Below are positions 32,683 to 41,163 of a stretch of DNA of 64,000 nucleotides, in pieces; position 1 is the stretch's first letter, and every line of letters starts with the position of its first letter. Made by a program: the position numbers and the translations under genes. The DNA lies in assembly GCA_037953745.1 (NCBI GenBank), contig JBAKBP010001595.1:79501-143500 (forward strand), read 5' to 3'. Under the pieces are notes generated by a model, which saw nothing but the letters and a program-made list of their open reading frames with translations, was not told the origin of the DNA and searched no databases. This DNA is from Lithodes maja (taxonomy: Eukaryota > Arthropoda > Malacostraca > Decapoda > Lithodidae).

Positions 32683-35142
32683 TGTCATACACCTCTTACC
32701 CCAACCAGAGATTGTATAAGATAACCTGGTTCCCAGTATCTGTCAATAGTACCCCGAAACAATAACTAAGTACCCCTACGAACTGCCGCTGTTGTTGGTA
32801 TATTTATATCTCATAGAAAACGCAGTTCCCAGGGCCAACTAATAGTATCCATAACCCCTCGGACTGATCACATTACTCTATCTTTTCCTGACTCATATAC
32901 CACCCCATAGTTGCATTCCCCGGTGGCATTTGGCTAACGTATTCTACTGCCTTTTCAAACTTCCATATCAACTGCAGCCTAATGCCACCCCCACGCCCAG
33001 AGACCTTAGGGTCAAATTCCCCTATAGCCCCCCTGCACTCCCCCCCCCCTCTCATTATAAGACCCCGCACTTCTCTACTCTTGTCCGACCTAGCCTCTCT
33101 CTCATACCTCTTGAAGATCCTTGAATTGTCCGTTGCTAATGCTCTCCAACCTTTTATAATTATATATACTCCTATCCAGCCTACCTTCACTTAGTAGGCC
33201 AGAACAACATTAGAACTTTACTAGCCCCTTGCATGCCATCTATTCTCTTACAACCCATTCACAACCCTGCACCCAATGGTCGTCGGTGCGAGGCTAGCCG
33301 CCTCACCAGTAACTAACTTCTATTGCCATACTTCCAGATAAATGTGGCAGAGTTAGCAACCCAGTCTCCACCACATCCAGTAAACCCTACAATTAACAAC
33401 CAGCCGAGTAAAACCAGCTAGCCAAGGCACCTTCGGTTTTGGTATTAAGGACACCCACATCTGTCTCATACACAGAGGGTTATTACGAACACTGGTGATA
33501 TGGCAAGCCCCTAGCCACAGCCGCCGGACGACTATCACAGAGAGAGGGCGCCCAGCTCCCCCTTTTTGCCCACCCGAGGAGGGAGACCCCCACCCCCGCG
33601 GAGGTATACCTGGCCCCTGTTTTGACTTCCGAGTCATTGCCAGGTAGCACAGGAATTCTTCCTATCAATGAACTAACCATGCATGACTAACACCTTTACT
33701 AACCTCTATTTACTCACAATAAACCATTTACCTTTCTTGCATGCTCTGATCACTAAATTAGCACCTCAGCTATACCATAGAATGAAGATTGCACAATCTA
33801 AGAGAGACGCTCCTATCACAGCTGTCCCCATCCTCCTCGCAAAGTAGATCCAGTCTCCCTCCCCTAAATACTTCCAGAATAGCCAAAATAGTACCTCTTA
33901 CTAAGGCTCAGTTATATGAAAATATAAAGGCTTCCTATAGCCCTGTGCCACAACAGTAAATACCATCTTACCTAGTCCCCATATCTATTGAGAGCTCAAT
34001 TAAGTCCATAAGACTCGAGATCCCTACTGTCTACAGGGTCCAGAACCGAGCCTATAAATCTAGCTCCCGCCCCCAGTCAAATCAGTTGAAAGCTAGACAC
34101 CAACCAGTGGTCACTACCCTGCAGTTTACCTCTAGCTCTGCCCTCGTGTTGTTCCGGAGTGAGATTCCAGATCCGGCAGACTCTGTGGCAGAGAAGACTG
34201 ATAGAAGCATCTGTCCATGTACAAGTCCTAACGTGCACCTTATAACCTTCACACAAATTCATGGGTATATAAGTGTGTAGCCAGCAACGATCGTCAAGAG
34301 ATCCGACTTGAGAACTTCCTACATTTTGGACCATCTGGACGGCCGAGGAACCAGTCGTTAGCCCCCAACATCACCGGAAGCAAGATAACCAGGACCAGAT
34401 CTACCAATACTATTCAAGATTCATGTTGCTAGTACTAAGTGTTATAGTACTAGCTTGATACTCACTTATTAACTTTCTATAAAGTGGCTAAAACCTTGCC
34501 CAGTGTAATTCATATTAAACCATTCCATTTGGGACGTACTAAGCGATCAGTGCTCTTTAATTAACAGGTGACCTTGACTCTCGTAATTACCTTATTCAGA
34601 TATTAAAACTCTAGTGATATCTAACGTTCGCCCACTGATTTGTGTTCTACGTATTTCTGCCATAAGAATATAAAACTTAGATCAGTACCCCCATGAGGTT
34701 ACTAGAGATTCCGTGTTCTACAATATACGCGTGTCTAACCCTAACTGTGAGCTGCTACTTGGGCACGCGACCAGCCAGCAAGAGGTCAACTCAGTGACAT
34801 TGAATTATACAAATATATTGAGGTCTTCCAGTAAAATAAAAACTTGCTAATTAAACCCGTGATCAGAAGAATATACCTGAACGTTGGAAGTGGGAGACTA
34901 GGCTCCATCCAGATCCGCTAATGCTAGCAGTTCCCTTCTATTATTTGTTTTGTGCGAGAATTACTATCTTTCTATACTCTTTATTTATTTACGTCAATAA
35001 ACGTGAACTTGTGTCGTGTTACCGTGTGTTTATTTTGTGTTCTCTATTCCTCATACCTTGTATTGTGCATGCAGCCTTATATACCCAGTCATTCAGAACT
35101 CACATTACCCAAGTTAAACCTGTAGAAAAACAGGGCATAACA
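32683..35142 (+). mobile_element. Long LTR (copy 2), 5' LTR
   Basis: Inverted homologue of copy 1. It ends CAGGGCATAACA at 35142. A TATA-like GGGTATATAAG (near 34263) and an AATAAA (34996) about 145 bp before the end fit a U3-R-U5 arrangement in plus sense. Downstream are a PBS-like TTGGTGGAAC and the start of a gag-like ORF. The left end (TGTCATACACC, 32683) is inferred from where homology with copy 1 stops. Confidence 0.65.
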
Positions 35143-35234
35143 ATATTGGTGGAACATTACAACAGCAATGAACACCCTCAATAATAATATAACACCATAT
35201 CATAATAATCCCAGAGATTTTGTACCAGATAGTG
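35143..35234 (+). pseudogene. PBS and start of a gag-like ORF, interrupted
   Basis: TATTGGTGGAACATT just after the LTR could prime reverse transcription. An ATG at 35168 opens MNTLNNNITPYHNNPRDF before a TTAA element interrupts it at 35235. No recognisable gag follows beyond that insertion. Confidence 0.45.
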
Positions 35235-35238
35235 TTAA

Positions 35239-35602
35239 GGGGAGATGGGTCGTTTTTCTGGTCCCCCTTCTTCCTCATGTTTAGCCCCATTAGTTTTATG
35301 ATTTTAAGACGTTCGGTCCTTTAGTTTGGCGATGTTCAGACCTTTCGCCCCATTTCTTTGTCAATATTAAACATTTTCATGTCATTTAGGTGTCGAGTTT
35401 TTCCTGGCGAGCGATAGCTAGCCTGTAATTTAAGATAAACCGGCCTTTGGCCGGTACAATTTTCTATAGAAAAATGTACACATTTATCTTGAAGGAGGGT
35501 CCTGGGGATGTATCTTTAAGCTTGATGGAGGTCTAAGGAGGAAACTAGATAAAAATAATGATAGGATACATAAATGAGCAACTAAATACGCCCATCCTCG
35601 CC
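35239..35602 (+). mobile_element. TTAA-bounded MITE, family 3 (complete)
   Basis: A 364-bp element between TTAA at 35235-35238 and 35603-35606. Left end GGGGAGATGGGTCG; right-end complement GGCGAGGATGGGCG. It contains GGCGAGCGATAGC and CTTGATGGAGGTCTA landmarks. It interrupts the gag start of LTR copy 2. Confidence 0.8.
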
Positions 35603-35637
35603 TTAAACCTTCCCATCGTGAAAATACTACTCCTTAA

Positions 35638-36116
35638 CCCTTCAAACCCGGTTGGTACACACGTGTACCATTTTTTTTTGGCCCCAGGAACCCGGGTGGT
35701 ACTACATTGTACCATTGCTTGAAAGCCTGTGAGCTTCGTGTGCGAGGCGTCGGTCCGACGCATGTAAACAACAGCCGGCTGGACCGACGCTCCGCATCTC
35801 CGGCCACAAGAAGGAGAGCGTCGCTTGTTCTTGTGTGCCTGTATGTTGTTGTTCAGTATCGAAAAGTGGTGTAAAGTGGCTGGTTTGGCCATAAAGTTAT
35901 CTCCAATGAAATCATCATCACAGCTCACCCAGTTGACTTAGAGAGCTCTACTTAAGGCCATTTTACAGGTAAATAACACAGCTACGCTTGGGGATGCGCG
36001 GGAATGCGGGAAGCAGTCTGATTAACGAATATACGGTAGCCTAGCCTAGACGTTTTTCGGCCAAAACACCCGGATTTCGAGGAATATATATATAATATAT
36101 AGCCGGGGTCGGAGGG
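35638..36116 (+). mobile_element. TTAA-bounded element, family 5
   Basis: A 479-bp element between TTAA at 35634-35637 and 36117-36120. Left end CCCTTCAAACCCGG; right-end complement CCCTCCGACCCCGG, a ~14-bp terminal inverted repeat. The interior is GC-rich with GTCGGTCCGACGC-type palindromes and has no transposase. Confidence 0.75.
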
Positions 36117-36193
36117 TTAAAGAACGAAATGAGACGATATAAATTGTTAGCTTGTAAAACTTGGGGTATATAAAGTTCTTTTTCATTAATTAA

Positions 36194-36832
36194 CCCGGCA
36201 AGCGCGATAGGCCTCACGAAAGGCTTCCTATAGGGAACGCGATAGGCCTCACGGAAGCAAGACCATAAAAAAAGCTTTCCAAAAAAAAAAAGGGCCTATC
36301 AAAACAAAGGAATTTGTCTCTAGGTGAGATAATTCCCCTCCAGTACTCATCCATGTAAATCTCACCCACCCCCCTCCCCTCCTTCCCCACCTTATTCCCC
36401 CTCCCTCCCCTCCTCAATTATCACCTATTTTCACTCTTATTATCATCATTTATCGGTTATTTTTCTCTCCCGCGATAATGTAGCACAAGTGGGTTGCAGA
36501 AAAGATCGTTATGTAACACCCAGACACCGGCCCACACCGCCCCGCTCGTCTCAGTTACCTCACAGACAGCGAGAGAGGAGGGTTGCCTGTGGCTCTCTCT
36601 CGCCTGAGATTATGACCGGGTGGCCAATATCTTCGTTTTTCACCACCCAAATGCTTTTCCCACTTATTTTAGCACTCTTGAAGGTTCATATATACATCAT
36701 ATATGTAAAATAAAAGCATACCGAAAACAAATAATGCTCTATATTGTAAATATAACGAATTCTGTCAGAATCCAAGGCTAGAAATGCACAAATAACTACC
36801 CTAGCCCCTAGGTCTATTTAGCGCTTGTCAGG
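36194..36832 (+). mobile_element. TTAA-bounded MITE, family 2 (copy 2)
   Basis: A 639-bp element between TTAA at 36190-36193 and 36833-36836, nearly identical to 30258-30897, including the CCCGGCAAGCGC terminus. Confidence 0.85.
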
Positions 36833-36836
36833 TTAA

Positions 36837-37141
36837 CACTCGGTTCCAATATCATCGTTCATTATGGGCTGGCTGACACCCACCCCACACGTTTAATAAT
36901 ATGGCTGTAAAACGGAGTCACACAAGTTTTGTGTTCGTCAATTTTTACGGGCAATTGTAATCTTGGATCAGCAAAATTTACGTTACATCAGCAATCAGCC
37001 ACCTAACATACTCTAGCTTCACTTTAGTTTCCGATGCCAGTGTCAAAGTACCACAACATATTACTAGAACAAACTGGCTCATAAAACATGGCCGGAACAA
37101 GCGCTCGCTCGTGTGACACTGGCTTAACACTTATAATCTAT
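36837..37141. other. Unassigned spacer
   Basis: No gene or repeat recognised; ends near GTGTGACACTGGCTTAAC, which looks like a transposon terminus but has no visible partner. Confidence 0.35.
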
Positions 37142-37650
37142 CTATCTATCTATCTATATGCTCAGGCCCAATCCCCATTTTGGGGGTAGCCGACTCAAGA
37201 CAGAGCAAGAACAGGGAAAACACAAAAACAACATAAAACAAAAAATAAACACAGATAAAAAACACAAACTCTCACACATCCAGGTCACCCAGGAGAAGAC
37301 CCAGAGACCAGGGTTACCAAGGTCGCTCCAGCACTCCCCCGGCCCCTGACCACCCGGAGAGGTTCCGATCTCGGCAGGCAGACATGCAGCGGAGCCAAAG
37401 CCACAAGCCCTCCCACCACACTTCCAGGCACACCCTTCATATTAATCGTCTCCCTGGGCCAGGCGCCTGATGGACTATTATCTAGTCCAACTTGCGCCCG
37501 ACCCCTTACTCCAAATGACCACGTGTTCACTCAACTATTCACAAGCATTCTCCATTCACTCCTGTCCACCACCACTTCCCCTGCCTGATCTATAGTCATT
37601 CCTCTATCATCCAAAGCCTTTCTTAGACAGTCTTTCCATCTCAATTATAA
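37142..37650 (-). mobile_element. RTE-type LINE 3' end with tetranucleotide tail
   Basis: Read on the minus strand, it encodes the last residues of the RT ORF (SEWRMLVNS, ending in TGA near 37531), then a ~380-bp 3' region and a tail of TAGA repeats (TCTATCTATCTATCTATA on the plus strand at 37142). Short tandem-repeat 3' tails are typical of RTE elements. It is 97-99% similar by eye to 59596-60100 and heavily 5'-truncated. Confidence 0.8.
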
Positions 37651-37712
37651 TGATAATATATTTATCGGTATTAATCTACGCGACATTTTCACTTATGGCT
37701 ATTATATGGGTA

Positions 37713-38721
37713 AGTGAGGATGGGCGTATATATTGATAGATTTATTCATTCATTTACTATGTTTTAACTATGTTTTTTCATTTTCCTCGCTAGACCTCCA
37801 TCAAGCTTACACACAAAAAAAACCCAACATCGCCCTTAACCCGGGAGCTGCGGGGAGACTCTTAAGAGTTCCCACGGCGGACTGCGGGAAGACTCTTGAG
37901 AGTAAGTAAAATAAAAAATCAACTTTTGACATCGAAAAAAAATATATTTTTATTTTTATTTTTTTATTTTTTTATTTTTTTTTGGCCCCTGGGCCATGCA
38001 AAATCTCAGTCCTCTACCTCCCCTCCTTCCCCACTTTCCTCCTCTCCTTCAGTTATCACCTATTTTCCCTATTATTCCCTTATTCTGAGGTATATTTTCG
38101 TGCTAACATTAGCGAGTTGCAAGCAGGGTGTTGTCATCACTGATGGCAAGCGAGTGCAAGAGAGAGAGAGAGAGTATCGATCGACTGTGTCTCAGTGGCC
38201 TTGGGGGAAATTGGCGGGAAAGCAGTTTGCCTCACCCATACATTATACAACTCGCGGGCTATATCTCCGATTTTGACCATCCAAACGCTGTTTTCACTCG
38301 TTTTATTGTTGTTTCAGGTTAATACCTTTATAATCAACCCATAATAGGCGCATATGGATAATTATTAATGCTATTAATGGTACAATGAATATTTTAGTGA
38401 CGGAAACACCTCAAATACGTCAGCACAGGGGGACGTTTTCAATTACCCCCATGCGCACTTGTTAGGTTAAAGATAAATTTGTACATTTTTCGATAGAAAA
38501 ATTTCCTGGCCAAAAGCCGATTCCTCCTAAAATTACAGGCTCGCTATCGCTCGCCAGGAACAAATTGACACTTAAATGGCAAGAAATGTCTTGGTATTGA
38601 CAAAGAAATTAGGCGAAAGGTCTTAAAATCGCAAAACTAGTGGAAGGAACGTCTTACAATAAACAAAATATTGGGGTAAAACATAAGGGCGAAGGAGGCC
38701 AGAAAAAACAACCATCTCCCC
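37713..38721 (-). mobile_element. TTAA family 3 element split by a family 1 MITE
   Basis: The outer parts 37713-37835 (TGAGGATGGGCG..., CTAGACCTCCATCAAGCTTA) and 38471-38721 (AGATAAATTTGTACATTTTT..., AACCATCTCCCC) form one family 3 element. TTAA at 38722-38725 flanks it on the right; the left TTAA has mutated. A family 1 MITE sits at an internal TTAA. Confidence 0.75.
37840..38466 (+). mobile_element. TTAA-bounded MITE, family 1 (copy G)
   Basis: About 627 bp between TTAA at 37836-37839 and 38467-38470, with a T-rich rather than A-rich internal tract. Inserted within a family 3 element. Confidence 0.85.
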
Positions 38722-38787
38722 TTAAGCACTTGTAAGATAAAGGTCTGGCAGATAAAGATAGTCCTACCGGTATAATATTTGACATAC

Positions 38788-38790
38788 ACA

Positions 38791-38830
<40 letters not shown>

Positions 38831-38849
38831 ACACAATGCATAATATTAT

Positions 38850-38881
<32 letters not shown>

Positions 38882-38883
38882 AT
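38788..38883. repeat. (CA)n microsatellite
   Basis: Mostly CA dinucleotides with TACA interruptions; abuts the 5' truncation point of the next LINE. Confidence 0.9.
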
Positions 38884-40450
38884 AGAAGTCAACAAGGATG
38901 AACTAAAATCATTGTTGGAAGAATTGGACGTGAGAAAATCTATGGGCCCAGATAACATTGCTGGATGGGTATTGAGAGAATGTTCTGAACAACTAGTGAG
39001 ACCTATTTTTAATATTGTTCAACACTCATTAAACAAGGGGGAACTTCCCTTAGAATGGAAACAAGCAAATATAACTCCAATATATAAAAGTGGAAATAAA
39101 GAAGACCCGCTAAATTATCGACCGGTATCCTTAACGAGTGTTATATGCAAGCTTTGTGAAAAGATTATTAGAAAAAGATGGGTGGGTATGTTGGAGGAGA
39201 GGGAAATAATTTCAAGCAAGCAGTTCGGGTTCAGAAAAGGTCATTCGTGTACCACAAATTTGTTGAGTTACTATGATAGGGTAATTGACATTGTACAAGG
39301 GAGGGAGGGGTGGGTGGATTGTATTTACTTAGATTTCAAGAAGGCATTTGATAAGGTGCCTCATAAGAGATTGTTGTGGAAGCTCAGGACTGTGGGGCGG
39401 GTTGAGGGAGTATTATTAAAGTGGATGGAAAACTATTTAATTGGGAGGGAAATGCGAACAGTAATAAAAGGAAAGTTCTCCTCGTGGAAAAGGGTAAAAA
39501 GCAGAGTGCCTCAAGGATCGGTGTTGGCCCCAATCATGTTTTTGGTTTTCATCAACGACCTTCAAATGGGAATAGGCTCATATATATCTATGTTTGCTGA
39601 TGATGCAAAATTAATGAAGCATATTACAAGTAGGAGTAGTTGTGAAGAATTACAGAGAGACCTAGATAAGTTATATGAGTGGAGTCAAACTTGGAAAATG
39701 GAATTCAACACGAGTAAGTGTCAGGTTCTTGAGATGGGAAAAAGTAAATATATCTTGGGGATATAAAATAGGAGATGAAATAATTAGTAAAGCTGTGAAA
39801 GCAAAAGACCTAGGGGTAGTTGTGGCAGACAGCTTGTCACCTGAACAACATATAAATAAAATAACTGGTGAAACCTATGCAGTGTTGACTAACATGAGAA
39901 TAACTCTGAATTATTTAGATGAAGAGATGTTAGCAAAAATAATAGGGACAATAATACGACCAAGACTGGAGTATGCAGCAGTGGTGTGGTCTCCACACCT
40001 TATAAAACATAATAAAAAACTGGAAAGAGTTCAGAGAGTTGCCACTAAGATGATAGCTAGCCTTAGAGACCTGCCTTATGAGGAAAGATTGGAGAGGCTA
40101 AAGCTGCCAACGCTGAGGGAGAGGAGAGAGAGAGGTGACATGATCATGATGTTTAAGTGTGTGAAAGGTTTTGAGAAGATCGACAAGGGAGATTTTGTGG
40201 TGAGGGACGAGGGAAGAACCAGGGGTCATGATTGTAAGTTGAGGAAAGTTATATGTAAGTCTGATGTAAGAAAGTTCAGCTTCCCGTATAGAAGCATTGA
40301 GTGTTGGAATAAGTTGGATGGGGAGGTGGTGGGAGCAAGAAATATCCAAACTTTTAAAGCAAAATTGGATAAATGTAGAGAGAGAGACAGGACAACACGA
40401 GCTTAGGCTCAAATCCTGTATACTACAATTAGGTGAGTACAATTAGGTGA
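38884..40450 (+). mobile_element. CR1/L2-group LINE, 5'-truncated, within (CA)n
   Basis: The LINE starts abruptly in RT coding sequence and ends with AATTAGGTGAGTAC in two tandem copies (about 40423-40454). CA repeats flank both ends (38788-38883, 40455-40772), so it landed in a CA microsatellite. Short tandem 3' termini are known for CR1/L2 LINEs. Confidence 0.8.
38912..40406 (+). pseudogene. CR1/L2-group reverse transcriptase, one frameshift
   Basis: The first frame (38912-39766) shows MGPDNIAGWVLREC, WKQANITPIYKSGN, NYRPVSLTSVICK, motif A YLDFKKAFDKVPHKRLL, VPQGSVLAPIMFLVFINDL and the catalytic MFADDAKL. A frame change near 39740-39765 moves to 39675-40406, which carries KDLGVVVAD, RPRLEYAAVVWSP, LERVQRVATKMI and the C-terminus SFPYRSIECWNKL. 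The endonuclease half is missing. RT motif residues are intact apart from the frameshift. It is related to, but clearly different from, the intact LINE at 41180-44152. Confidence 0.85.
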
Positions 40451-40454
40451 GTAC

Positions 40455-40500
40455 ATACACAATCACACACACAATACACATACACACACAATACATATAT

Positions 40501-40533
<33 letters not shown>

Positions 40534-40636
40534 TACACAATCACACACACAATACACATACACACACAATACATATGTACACACACGCACACACATATAC
40601 ACACACACAATACACATACACACACAATACATATAT

Positions 40637-40667
<31 letters not shown>

Positions 40668-40706
40668 TACACAAACACACACACAATACACACACACACA
40701 CACACA

Positions 40707-40741
<35 letters not shown>

Positions 40742-40772
40742 ATACACACACACACACACACACGCACACAAC
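40455..40772. repeat. (CA)n-rich microsatellite, compound
   Basis: CA dinucleotides with ATAC, ATAT and CAATCACA variants. All long ORFs here on both strands translate the repeat. Confidence 0.95.
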
Positions 40773-41163
40773 CATCTGAAATGCAGTCAAAAAAAAAAGT
40801 AAAAAAAAAAAAAAAAAAATGTCCCCTCTTCAAAACGTGTCCAAAGTTTAAACAGCCTGGATTGGGTAAGATTTCCGAGCTTTGAGTTTGACAAGCTGAG
40901 TATGGCTTTAGAAATGTGTAAGTTTAATGAGAACAGTTTAGCAGTTTAGTGAAGATATTTACAAAGGAGTACAAAGGAAATCAAGCAACAACAGATCCAG
41001 TGACCCTTCTAGGTTGCTTGTCCTCCAAAACACTGAGGATCAAGTGTCCAAACAGTGGTTTAGAGTGGGTAAGGGAACATTGGAAAGGGAATTACTGCCC
41101 TGGAGCTAATGTCCGTGGCAGGATTAGGAAGTTAGTAGGGGACAGATGGGTTAGTAACTGAGG
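40773..41163. other. Unassigned spacer with A-tract
   Basis: Begins with A runs (40790-40820). No coding or repeat signal recognised before the LINE 3' end. Confidence 0.4.

Noticed and set aside
40429..40833. Long Cys/Val- or His/Thr-rich ORFs on both strands
   Set aside because: Translations of (CA)n repeats in several frames at once.
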